13,188 nt of DNA from CAYSHJ01 sp964589725 (GTDB lineage Bacteria > Planctomycetota > Planctomycetia > Planctomycetales > Planctomycetaceae): NCBI GenBank assembly GCA_964589725.1, contig CAZPUJ010000428.1, forward strand, positions 1 through 13,188, written 5' to 3'. The position numbers were made by a program, and so were the translations under genes. Below the pieces are notes generated by a model. The model worked only from the letters and a program-made list of their open reading frames with translations, did not search any database and had not been told where the DNA came from. Positions 1 through 6,755 of the stretch are shown in pieces. How positions within the stretch are numbered: the stretch's first letter is position 1; each line of letters begins with the position of its first letter.

Positions 1-49
1 CTGCCTCGCCATGCCGAATCGCATTCATCTGTTGGGGCGTGAGCGTCAT
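1..49 (-). CDS. 5' end of a small unidentified protein gene, cut by the window edge
   Basis: An ATG on the minus strand at 49-47 opens a frame that runs out of the window after 16 codons, reading MTLTPQQMNAIRHGEA. A Shine-Dalgarno-like AGAGG lies 7 bases upstream of the ATG, which supports a real start. The N-terminus resembles short planctomycete proteins of the antitoxin or Phd-like kind that begin with a similar 'MTL(T/S)xxQ' helix, but 16 residues are too few to name a family. It lies downstream of the broken kinase on the same strand, with about 135 bp of non-coding sequence between them. Confidence 0.45.
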   Translation of the reverse strand, partial: MTLTPQQMNAIRHGEA

Positions 50-183
50 GACGAGCCTCTTTTCTCGCCGATTCTACTCGTGTTTGCCACCGCCCGCCAA
101 TGGTTCTCAGAGCCGATACCGATTCACCAAAACCACCGAGCAACATCTAGTAGTGCAGAAACGCGTGAACCCCTGAGGCAAGC
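50..183. other. Intergenic spacer, nothing recognised
   Basis: This 134-bp stretch separates the kinase pseudogene stop (184) from the edge gene start (49). The only signal I can support is the Shine-Dalgarno of the edge gene at its left end. No convincing terminator hairpin, repeat or promoter is visible. Confidence 0.5.
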
Positions 184-1458
184 TCAAGGGCGTGATGGTT
201 TCCATTCGCGGGCGAATTGCAGGGCGCGTTGACGGACGGGTTCGCTGATGGTCTGGTCCGCCGCGATGGCGTCGAGCCATTCGGTCGGGGCTTGGCCTTG
301 GTCACGCAGCCAGTGGATCAGACTCAGGGCCTCACGCTCCGCTCGCAGTTCAGGAGTCCACGGCCGAGCGTCCCACACCTTCACTGTTCGATCCCAGCTT
401 GCAGACGCAAGCTGGTTCCTGTCCGCGCTGAACGCCACGCTCATGACGGGACCACCGGCGTGCCCTTTCAACGTGAGCGTCTCCTGACCGCTCGCGGCGT
501 CCCACACCTTCAACGTCTGGTCCCAGCTTGCCGATGCCAGCCGTTTCCCGTCCGCGCTAAACGCCACGCTTGTGACCTTGCCGGTGTGCCCTTCAAAGCT
601 CATCTGGTAGGAATGGGCCAGGCGGTCCCAGTAATGCCACTCAAAGCCGCACAGATTGTGCTGTCCAGGTTGTGACTTCGTTTCGGTGAGTAGTTCCCGG
701 AGTCGGCGGACTTGGTTGTTCTCCCAGGCCGCCTGAGTGAGATTCATTTTGGCGGCATAGAGCAAACGCTGTGCGCGTCTCGTTTCCTCGTCGGCGCGTT
801 CCCTCTCCTTCCGCTCGCGTTCGGCGTTGAGGACAGCTTTCTCGCGAGCGGACATTTCCTTCTCGGCCAATGTGGCGTTTGCGTCGGAGAGTTGAACGGC
901 CTTTGTCCGCTCACGATTGGCGGCGAGGCCGAAGAGCGTGGACACGACGCTGCCGGTCAGCAGAGACACGACGAGGAATAGACTCAGCGACGCGACGGCC
1001 GGGCGACGCTTGGCCCATTTGAGGGAGCGTTCCCAGGCGGTGCTGGGTCTGGCTTGGATCGGCTCGTGATTCAGCCAACGCCGCAGGTCATCCGCCAGCG
1101 ACTCGGCCGAGACGTAGCGGCGAACTGGATTCTTCTCCAGACACTTGAGGGCGATGGTCTCCAGGTCGCGCGGCACGTCCGGGTTGAACTGCCGCGGCGA
1201 GATCGGCTCTTGCTCCAGCACTTGCAGCAGCGTGTCCACGGGATTCGCCGATTGGAACGGCGGGCGGCCGGTCAGCAGGCAGTACAACACCGCCCCCAGC
1301 GAGTACACGTCCGAAGCGGGGCCGATTTGAGTCAGCTTGCCCGCGGCCTGTTCGGGCGGCATGTAGCTGGGAGTACCCAGGACTTGCCCGGTCGCCGTCA
1401 GGTCGCTGCCGCCTTGGACTCGCTTGGCCAGGCCGAAATCGGTGATCTTGGGGATCAC
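184..1458 (-). pseudogene. C-terminal part of a broken membrane-anchored Ser/Thr protein kinase with WD40 repeats
   Basis: This 424-codon frame starts inside a kinase domain. DFG is at residues 7-9, an activation segment GTPSYMPPEQ at 28-37, the DVYSLG helix-F motif at 50-55, and the C-lobe ends near 130. One transmembrane helix follows at about 155-179, then a charged coiled coil rich in E/R/K (about 182-232), a linker, two WD40 repeats (about 289-330 and 332-366), and a tail ending in the SEPVRQRAL-type segment common at the end of planctomycete WD40 kinases. Catalytic-loop and N-lobe sequences are in another frame upstream (1455-1826), so this is the downstream half of a split gene. The GTG at 1458 is unlikely to be a natural start because it lies just before the DFG motif. 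Two WD40 blades cannot close a propeller, so the sensor domain also appears shortened. Family: PknB-type (Hanks) kinases. Translation of this half alone would not give an active kinase. Confidence 0.85.
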
Positions 1459-1826
1459 GTCGGCGAACGGGGGGAGTAAGCCCCTGGTGATGTGCCGGGC
1501 GCCGCTGTCAAACCAGGGGGCTGACGCCCCACGTTCGCCAACAGAATGTTCGCCGGCTTGAGGTCGCGATGGATCACACCCTTGTCATGCGCATACTGCA
1601 CGGCCAGTGCCACAGAACGGATTACCTCGGCCGCTTCACACTTGAGCGCGACGATGCGGTTGAGCGACATCTGTCGCGCCTTGTACACCACGCCCATGCC
1701 GCCGCGAGCGATCTCCTCGAGCAGCTCGTAGTCACCGAAGTAGCGCACCTTCGTGCCCGTCGGCAACGCCGGCTCGGAACTGCCGCCGGTGGCACCTCCG
1801 TGCGGAGTCGGCGGCAGCGTGGGCAC
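1455..1826 (-). pseudogene. N-terminal part of the broken Ser/Thr kinase, N-lobe deleted
   Basis: The frame opens with a low-complexity linker, then the kinase glycine loop (IARGGMGVVYKA, residues 39-50) and the VALK lysine (K62). Residue 63 onward (CEAAEVIRSVALAVQYAHDKG) corresponds to the helix before the catalytic loop, HRDLKPAN (86-93). In intact Hanks kinases about 75-80 residues lie between these points, including helix C with its essential Glu and the hinge; here they are absent without loss of frame. After ANILL the frame enters a palindromic insert encoding a Pro/Gly/Ser-rich stretch and stops at 1455, while DFG continues in the next frame. GTG at 1826 is the only start-like codon before an upstream TAA near 1950, and it has no clear Shine-Dalgarno, so the true 5' end is probably lost too. 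The two lesions together make an active kinase very unlikely. Confidence 0.8.
1459..1542. repeat. Imperfect inverted repeat (palindromic insert) inside the kinase
   Basis: Left arm 1459-1488 and right arm 1512-1542 are reverse complements with only a few mismatches and one or two indels; the ends read GTCGGCGAACG and CGTTCGCCAAC. The arms contain the mutually complementary cores AGCCCCTGGT and ACCAGGGGGCT, and the loop is about 23 bases. On the minus strand it is translated as a Pro/Gly-rich run (VGRQPPGLT...) that does not belong to any kinase. It sits between HRDLKPAN and DFG, and the frame differs on its two sides. I infer a mobile palindromic element of REP or MITE type; no transposase gene is associated with it here. 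Confidence 0.75.
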
Positions 1827-2025
1827 TTCGTCGCTGGAGATTTCGACGGGCTGATCTTTCCGGCCGCGATCGCCGGACGCCTTGTTGCCGGACCAAGAGA
1901 CTGTGCGTGGTACACCGTGCGTCGGCGGGTTCTGGTCGCCGGGATCGCCTTACAAGAATTCGCCTTGGTTGTCCGAGGGACGCTGCATGCCGGCTCGCCT
2001 TCCACCTGATGTGGTCGCGGTAGGT

Positions 2026-2088
2026 TCACACCACTGCGAGTTCGAACGAACTAACCGCATCACGCAGAATTTGCGAATCGCTCAGCAT
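2026..2088 (-). CDS. Possible 20-residue ORF with strong Shine-Dalgarno; may be a remnant N-terminus
   Basis: On the minus strand, TGGAGG followed by six bases precedes an ATG at 2088-2086. The frame encodes MLSDSQILRDAVSSFELAVV and stops at TGA 2028-2026. The ribosome-binding site is better than that of the kinase fragment downstream. It may be a leader peptide, a tiny protein, or the surviving first exon-like piece of the decayed kinase, whose planctomycete relatives often begin with a short helical segment of this kind. I cannot tell these apart from sequence alone. Confidence 0.3.
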   Translation of the reverse strand: MLSDSQILRDAVSSFELAVV

Positions 2089-2234
2089 GATTGGCCTCCA
2101 GGTTTGGTCGCCTTAACGTAGCCATTATGCTCCCTCGTGATGAGACTTCGTCACGGCGGCTGCGAACGCTCCACTCGACGATCGATTCTGGCTTTCTGTT
2201 TTCTGCAACATTCGGGCGTCTCTCGCGGAAGGCT

Positions 2235-2253
2235 CGTCACGCGGAGCGTGACG
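2235..2253. repeat. Perfect 8-bp hairpin, CGTCACGC-gga-GCGTGACG
   Basis: The arms 2235-2242 and 2246-2253 are exact reverse complements around a 3-base loop. The hairpin lies 8 bases beyond the end of the BlaI fragment (stop at 2261), the last frame of the minus-strand cluster. No run of T follows on the minus strand, so it is not a typical intrinsic terminator; it could still mark or protect the 3' end of the transcript. From memory, palindromes with this core recur between genes in planctomycete genomes; only one full copy is in this window. Confidence 0.6.
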
Positions 2254-2260
2254 GCTACGT

Positions 2261-2455
2261 TCACTTGGCTCTCTTCTCGAACTCATCCAGTAAGCGGCGA
2301 ATCTCTGCCAACTCGCCACGCGAGGCTCGGTTCGCCGACAACGCTTGCAACACGAGCTGTCGGGCCGAACCGCCGAAGGCTCGGTCGAGCAAGTCGCTGA
2401 CCAGTTGCCGCTGCGTGGTCTTGGCCGAGGCGACCGCTTCGTAGACATCGCTCAC
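2261..2455 (-). pseudogene. C-terminal fragment of a BlaI/MecI/CopY-family repressor
   Basis: The 64 residues match the C-terminal dimerisation region of BlaI-type repressors: a linker tyrosine, then LVSDLLDRAFGGSARQLV (about 18-35) and a final helix ELAEIRRLLDEFEKR (48-62). Full BlaI proteins have about 120-130 residues, with a winged-helix DNA-binding domain in the first 65-70; here that half is absent. The frame begins at a GTG that shares GTGA with the cupin stop (2455-2452), so translation could be coupled to the cupin. No BlaR1/M56 peptidase partner is nearby. It is either a remnant left by a deletion or a dimerisation-only protein that could interfere with an intact BlaI elsewhere. The family assignment is fairly firm; function is open. 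Confidence 0.7.
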
Positions 2456-2820
2456 AGGTTGAACGGTTCGACCGTGCGGAGCGTGAAGAACTTGCGGACG
2501 TACTGCGGCACGTGCCAGTAGGTTGTCAGGCCGCGTGGGAAATGAGCCACGTCGCCAGCCTTCAGCGTGTGCGTCGCGCCGCCCGCTTCGCGGATCGTGA
2601 CTTCGCCTTCGAGAATGTAAACAAACTCATCCCACGAAAAGACCCACTGAAACTTACCGGCCGTGCAACTCCAAAAACCGGATGACAGCAATTTGTCCTG
2701 CGACTGTGTCAACACGGCTCCTCGAGCGGCCGGTGTTCCTTCCTGAATCCAGGCCGGATCAATCGGCATCGGCGGCAGTTCGGCAGGCGTGTGAGCGGTA
2801 GGGATTTGCGGTTGGCTCAT
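2452..2820 (-). CDS. Small single-domain cupin (cupin_3/DUF861-like)
   Basis: A 122-residue protein with one beta-barrel cupin domain. The core WDEFVYILEGEVTI lies at 63-76, followed by a Gly-rich turn, AGDVAHFPRG (88-97) and a conserved YWHVPQYVRK (101-110), as in DUF861 cupins related to the (S)-ureidoglycine aminohydrolase fold. Such proteins are often of unknown function; some bind metal or a small organic acid. I chose ATG 2820 because AAGGAG sits six bases upstream; an upstream ATG at 2877 would overlap the aminotransferase and has no such site. It begins 25 bp after the aminotransferase stop, so the two genes are probably co-transcribed. It may act on, or sense, the product of the aminotransferase. 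No signal peptide is seen. Confidence 0.85.
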   Translation of the reverse strand: MSQPQIPTAHTPAELPPMPIDPAWIQEGTPAARGAVLTQSQDKLLSSGFWSCTAGKFQWVFSWDEFVYILEGEVTIREAGGATHTLKAGDVAHFPRGLTTYWHVPQYVRKFFTLRTVEPFNL

Positions 2821-2845
2821 GAGGTTCTCCTTGGTTTCACAAGTT

Positions 2846-4231
2846 TCAGGTGAGAGGGAAAATGAGACCGTCATCACGCAGCGCGATCACAGTCTGTTCA
2901 AAGACGGAAGTCGCGCGATCGATGTCGTCGGGCGTGTGTGCGGCGCAGGTCACGCCGCCGGTTGAACTCATGTTGTCCACGCCGCCAAAACGCATCCGCA
3001 GTTGATACTGTGCGATGAGCCGGCCCGGCATTCCTTTGAGCCGTGCGGCGTCGGTCGTGTGCAGATCGCGGCGCGACTGAGCTTGCCGCACCCGGTCGAG
3101 GTCGGTTTCAAGAAAAACATGGTACGTCGAAGCCGGGCCATAAACGTAGCCGGCGATCCCGTGCCGTTCGAGGACCGCGTCCCAGGCGTTTCGCAGCCGG
3201 AGCGCGGCAGCATTGGCTTGTTCGATAGCCGTGCCGTCGGCCACGCGACGTAGTACCAGTGTGCCGGCGGCAGCCGCCGTGGGCGAAGCGTTGAAGGTGC
3301 CGAAGTGAACGACTCGCTGATGCCGGTCGTGATGCGGGTCGCCGGTGATATCGAAGACGCGCATCACCGCTTCGCGACCGGCGACCGCTCCACCCGGCAT
3401 CCCGCCGGCCATGACTTTCGCCAGGCAACACAAGTCGGGCGTCACGCCGTACAACTTTTGCGCACCTCCGGAACTGAATCGGAACCCGGTCACGACTTCA
3501 TCAAAGATCAGCAGCACGTCGCGCCGAGTGGTTGCCTCACGCACGCCGCGCAGCCAATTCACGTCGATGGGCACTCGCCCCCATGACGCACCGGACGGTT
3601 CGAGAATCACCGCGGCGATGTCGTTGTTCGCCGCCAGCGTCTCGTCGAGCAAATTCAAATCTCCGTCCGGGATCGTGATCAGCCCTTGCCGAACATGCGG
3701 CGGCACGCCGAGCGACCCATCCAGCTCAAACGGCGGCTGAAACCCATGCACGACGTCATCGTGCCAGCCGTGAAAATGCCCCGCGAATCGGAGAATGCGA
3801 TTGTGGCCGGTCGCGGCTCGCGCGATCCGCAACGCTAACTGAGTCGCTTCGGTCCCGGAATTCGTGAACCGGACTCGTTCCGCACACGGAATCATCCGCT
3901 GCACCAGTTCGGCCCATTCAATGTGCAGCAGGTGATCATTACCAAAATGTGTTCCGAGCGCCGCAGCGCGAGCGATCGCATCGATCACTTCGGGATCGGC
4001 ATGTCCCAGCAACAACGCGCCGTTGCCCATCAGGAAATCGACGTACTCATTGCCATCGATATCCCACTTGCGTCCGCCTTGACCGCGCTGAATGTAGATC
4101 GGCATCGGCAGCGAATACCGCAGGTCATGCCCAACAGACCCGGCAAGGACAGTTCTCGCTCGTTCAAACATCGCGGCGCTATTCGGACGTCGCGCGGCGT
4201 AAGCCGTTAGCAGTTCGTTTGGTGAAGACAT
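2846..4231 (-). CDS. Class III PLP-dependent aminotransferase, HemL-like
   Basis: A 461-residue PLP enzyme of the class III (fold type I) group, closest in pattern to glutamate-1-semialdehyde aminomutase and related aminotransferases. Visible motifs are WDIDGNEYVDF (56-66), the phosphate-binding SGTEA (125-129), the cofactor aspartate in FDEVVTGFR (D244), and the PLP lysine in CLAKVMAGGMPGG (K272). The likely reaction is transfer or internal migration of an amino group on an aldehyde or ketone. It is unlikely to be the haem-pathway HemL itself, since it sits in a catabolic-looking cluster with no tetrapyrrole genes. The ATG at 4231 has GGAG eight bases upstream; a longer open frame reaching 4609 would run through a palindromic repeat and the transporter gene and is rejected. 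The cupin follows after 25 bp. Confidence 0.9.
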   Translation of the reverse strand: MSSPNELLTAYAARRPNSAAMFERARTVLAGSVGHDLRYSLPMPIYIQRGQGGRKWDIDGNEYVDFLMGNGALLLGHADPEVIDAIARAAALGTHFGNDHLLHIEWAELVQRMIPCAERVRFTNSGTEATQLALRIARAATGHNRILRFAGHFHGWHDDVVHGFQPPFELDGSLGVPPHVRQGLITIPDGDLNLLDETLAANNDIAAVILEPSGASWGRVPIDVNWLRGVREATTRRDVLLIFDEVVTGFRFSSGGAQKLYGVTPDLCCLAKVMAGGMPGGAVAGREAVMRVFDITGDPHHDRHQRVVHFGTFNASPTAAAAGTLVLRRVADGTAIEQANAAALRLRNAWDAVLERHGIAGYVYGPASTYHVFLETDLDRVRQAQSRRDLHTTDAARLKGMPGRLIAQYQLRMRFGGVDNMSSTGGVTCAAHTPDDIDRATSVFEQTVIALRDDGLIFPLT

Positions 4232-4254
4232 CAAAGTCGCTCCGAACGCAGGAT

Positions 4255-4357
4255 ACCCCGCGGATTCAGCCACGGCCGCGGATAAAGACATCCGCGGCCG
4301 TGTCTGAATCCGCGGGGTGAAGTCATGACGCCCCACGGATTCAGACACGGCGCGGAT
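4255..4357. repeat. Long palindrome plus an extra third arm, between transporter and aminotransferase genes
   Basis: Arms 4255-4283 and 4290-4318 form a 29-bp inverted repeat with one mismatch and a 6-base loop. A third, direct copy of the left arm follows at 4330-4357 with small changes. The shared core is CCCCGCGGATTCAGACACGG. It fills most of the 155-bp spacer between the transporter stop (4387) and the aminotransferase start (4231). Related copies are at 6651-6711 and 8327-8399. In mRNA it would form a very stable stem, which could dampen or separate expression of the upstream and downstream genes, as REP/BIME elements do in enterobacteria. Confidence 0.85.
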
Positions 4358-4386
4358 CAGGCTGCAATAATGTCCCCCGTCCCATC

Positions 4387-5871
4387 TCAGCGAAACTTCA
4401 TCACCATTCCAATCGCCGTCACCACGAACGCAATCAACAAGACAATCCCAGACAGAACACCACCGAGAGTCACCCACCAGGGGGTTCGATACAGCGGCGG
4501 AAGCGTCGCGTTGTAGTAGGTCGCCAGCAGACAGACGATGCCGACGCCAAGGTTGACGGTGACCAGAGCGCCGATTTGAGTCAGCAGGTCGAAACGAAAG
4601 CCGCCCCAATTCCAGAACTGCGATGACACGAAAAACCAGCCGACCAAAATCGTCAGCACTTTGCGAAACGGAATCTGTTTCGTCTCCGGTCGGACTGCGG
4701 CGAGTAGATCATGCGTCACGCGAGCGACCGCTTCGGGCACGCTAGCGATTGTGCCCCACAAGGCCAGCAGGACTGCGAAATAATAGACTGGGACCAGCCA
4801 CACGCTGATTTGTTCCCAGATCAACGCTTGTTTGGTGAGCAGCGAGAATTCCTCCCCCGCGCCGGGTGACAAGTGCCTCGGATACAACACGGTCGCGCCG
4901 GCCGACAAGAACGCGACCGTGACCGCCAGCAACACAGCGGCTCCGAGCGCGACGTCCCAGCGCAGAGGTGTCAACAATCGTCGCAGATGCGCGGCTTGCT
5001 GCGGATCGGCGGGCAAGTGGTCTTGCTTCGAGGATTGATTAGCGTAGTCGCGAGCTGTCGTGTTCCCGGCCAAGCCCCAGCCGTGCAGACCGACCCAACT
5101 CGAATATGCGATGTAGCCTGACAGACTGCCGCCGACGTAACCGAAGATCGTCGCCAAATTGAGTGCGTACTCATTCTTTGCCGCTGGCGGTGCCCAATCT
5201 GGCGCGGGAGGCAAATGCCCGAAGCGGATCGCACCCCAAAACATCTCGATCAAGTCAGGACCGACGAAGATCGTGGCCACCGCCGTCCCCGCGACCATCA
5301 AGCCACAGATGATGATCTGCTGCTTTTCGAGTGACACGTAGCTTGATCCGAGACTCACGGCCAGCGCGGCTCCGAGAAAGACCGACGTGATCCCATTGAC
5401 CCATAGCCGCGCGGTGTCGGGATTCGTCAGCCCCAGAATGTCGGCCAGGCCCAACTTCTCGCCGAGCAGGAACACGCCAAGATTGCCACACGGCTTGGCG
5501 ATGGCCGTCAGACCAGTCGCAAGCACCGCCAGCTCAGCCGCAACGAAGAACATCAGCAACCAGCCGCGCGGGCCGGGTAACGCGGCGATGCGATGCGCGA
5601 ACGATTGTCCGGTCACCGCCGTGTATCGGCCAACCAGATACATCACGAAGCCCGCGCGGATAACAACGCTCAGCACCAACATCCACAACAGCCCGAATCC
5701 CGACCACGAGCCGAGTCCGCAGACCATGATTGTTTCGCCCGCTCCCAGCGACAGCGACGCAACCACCGCCGCCGGCCCGAAGCTGCCCAGCAGACGCACG
5801 CATTTCCGCAGCGAGAACGGCTCGGCGTAGATTCCGTCCGGCGGAGGAATCTGAATTTGCGGCGCGGTCAT
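4387..5871 (-). CDS. Nramp-like (SLC11-related) multi-pass membrane transporter without the classic metal motifs
   Basis: A 494-residue inner-membrane protein with about eleven hydrophobic segments; the layout fits the Nramp/SLC11 branch of the LeuT-fold transporters. The first membrane segment reads GSFGPAAVVASLSLGAGET (29-47), where true Nramp metal transporters have the DPGN motif; here GAGET takes its place. In the region of helix 6 (about 236-262) the MPH motif is not seen; FGYVGGSLSGYIAYSSW stands there. Both are metal-binding sites in Nramp proteins, so the substrate may not be Mn or Fe. The ATG at 5871 overlaps the SDR stop as ATGA, which points to translational coupling and a shared pathway. 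Membership of the family is an inference from segment pattern and local motifs; another LeuT-fold (APC superfamily) transporter is possible. Confidence 0.75.
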   Translation of the reverse strand: MTAPQIQIPPPDGIYAEPFSLRKCVRLLGSFGPAAVVASLSLGAGETIMVCGLGSWSGFGLLWMLVLSVVIRAGFVMYLVGRYTAVTGQSFAHRIAALPGPRGWLLMFFVAAELAVLATGLTAIAKPCGNLGVFLLGEKLGLADILGLTNPDTARLWVNGITSVFLGAALAVSLGSSYVSLEKQQIIICGLMVAGTAVATIFVGPDLIEMFWGAIRFGHLPPAPDWAPPAAKNEYALNLATIFGYVGGSLSGYIAYSSWVGLHGWGLAGNTTARDYANQSSKQDHLPADPQQAAHLRRLLTPLRWDVALGAAVLLAVTVAFLSAGATVLYPRHLSPGAGEEFSLLTKQALIWEQISVWLVPVYYFAVLLALWGTIASVPEAVARVTHDLLAAVRPETKQIPFRKVLTILVGWFFVSSQFWNWGGFRFDLLTQIGALVTVNLGVGIVCLLATYYNATLPPLYRTPWWVTLGGVLSGIVLLIAFVVTAIGMVMKFR

Positions 5872-6614
5872 GAACGGCCTCCGCACGCGACGATCGTCTG
5901 GCCGGTGACGAAGCTTGAATCTTCGGACAACAGAAACCGAACCACGTTGGCGATCTCGGCCGGCTCGGCCATGCGGCCCAGCGGCGTGACGGCAATCAGC
6001 CGAGCGACCGCGTCGGGATTCGCCGATTGAGCGAGTTCGGTATTCGTGAGCCCCGGCGCAACGCAGTTGACTCGCACATGCGGCGCGAGCGCCGCCGCGC
6101 AGTGTCGCGTGAAGGCGATGACGGCCGCCTTCGTCGTGGCGTAGTCGATCATGTCCGGCTTGAGAATTTTGGCCGCCAGCGATGAGACATTCACGATCCG
6201 CCCAAAGCGGCGCGACAGCATTTCGTCCTTGACTGCCCACGTCGTGAGAAACGGACCATCCACATTGACTGCGAACATCTCGCGCCACCGCACGTACGTC
6301 ACCGCCGTGTGCGGCTTTGATTCGGCGATGCCGGCGTTGTTCACCAGCAGGTCGATCGCCCCCAACTCGCGCCGCACCCTGTCGATCATCCGCCGCACAT
6401 CCGCTTCGTTCGACACGTCCGCCTGAACGGCGATGACTCGTTCGGCATCGGCTTCGATCAGCCGCACGGTCTCCTCGGCAGCCGTTGCGTGTCGCTGATA
6501 ATTCACCGCGACCCGCGCTCCTTGGGCAGCCAGCATCTGGCAGATCGCCCGCCCGATACCGCGTGCGCCGCCTGTCACCAAAGCCGTTCGTCCGGAGAAG
6601 ATGTGATCAGCCAT
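5868..6614 (-). CDS. Short-chain dehydrogenase/reductase (FabG-like SDR)
   Basis: A 248-residue classical SDR that interconverts an alcohol and a ketone using NAD(P). The cofactor motif TGGARGIG is at 14-21, NNAG at 92-95, the catalytic serine S145 in NVSSLAAK, and Y158/K162 in YATTK; the downstream VNCVAPGLTNT (182-192) is also typical. An asparagine also stands in its usual place (N117 in FAVNVDG), so the active site looks complete. ATG 6614 is preceded by AGGAG six bases upstream. The name FabG is not claimed: the neighbours are not fatty-acid genes, and 3-oxoacyl reductases are only one of many SDR types. It is followed without a gap by the transporter and preceded by the ceramidase-like gene with a palindrome between them. 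It probably acts on the same metabolite as the aminotransferase. Confidence 0.92.
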   Translation of the reverse strand: MADHIFSGRTALVTGGARGIGRAICQMLAAQGARVAVNYQRHATAAEETVRLIEADAERVIAVQADVSNEADVRRMIDRVRRELGAIDLLVNNAGIAESKPHTAVTYVRWREMFAVNVDGPFLTTWAVKDEMLSRRFGRIVNVSSLAAKILKPDMIDYATTKAAVIAFTRHCAAALAPHVRVNCVAPGLTNTELAQSANPDAVARLIAVTPLGRMAEPAEIANVVRFLLSEDSSFVTGQTIVACGGRS

Positions 6615-6650
6615 TTCAACTCCTGCGGCTCAAATTCTTGAGACCTCATT

Positions 6651-6711
6651 CGCGGCCGTCGCTGAATCCGTGGGGGGAGATGAGCACCCCGCGGATTCAG
6701 ACACGGCCACG
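6651..6711. repeat. Palindrome copy between the hydrolase and SDR genes
   Basis: Left arm 6651-6675 and right arm 6687-6711 match as inverted repeat in 21 of 25 positions around an 11-base loop. The sequence of the right arm shares CGCGGATTCAGACACGGCC with the copy at 4255-4357, so they belong to one family. It occupies the 141-bp spacer between the hydrolase stop (6756) and the SDR start (6614). Confidence 0.85.
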
Positions 6712-6755
6712 GATGGAACAAAACAACTTCGCTCATCGACTTCCTGGAAATTGGT

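Larger units (their letters stand above)
1827..2260. other. Mostly non-coding stretch between the kinase and the BlaI fragment
   Basis: Translated frames here are short, arginine-rich and without recognisable domains. The stretch contains a 20-codon ORF with a strong Shine-Dalgarno (2026-2088) and a perfect hairpin (2235-2253), described separately. The minus-strand frame leading into the kinase is open only back to a TAA near 1950. Part of this stretch may be remnants of the original kinase 5' end. Confidence 0.5.

Noticed and set aside
1622..2029. 135-codon minus-strand frame over the kinase 5' region
   Set aside because: It is Arg/Ser-rich, out of frame with the kinase motifs, and has no domain.
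4232..4609. N-terminal extension of the aminotransferase
   Set aside because: It would translate the palindrome and part of the transporter gene in another frame; ATG 4231 has a good Shine-Dalgarno and fits the family start.
5872..6288. N-terminal extension of the transporter
   Set aside because: It would overlap most of the SDR gene; ATG 5871 with ATGA coupling fits the membrane protein start.
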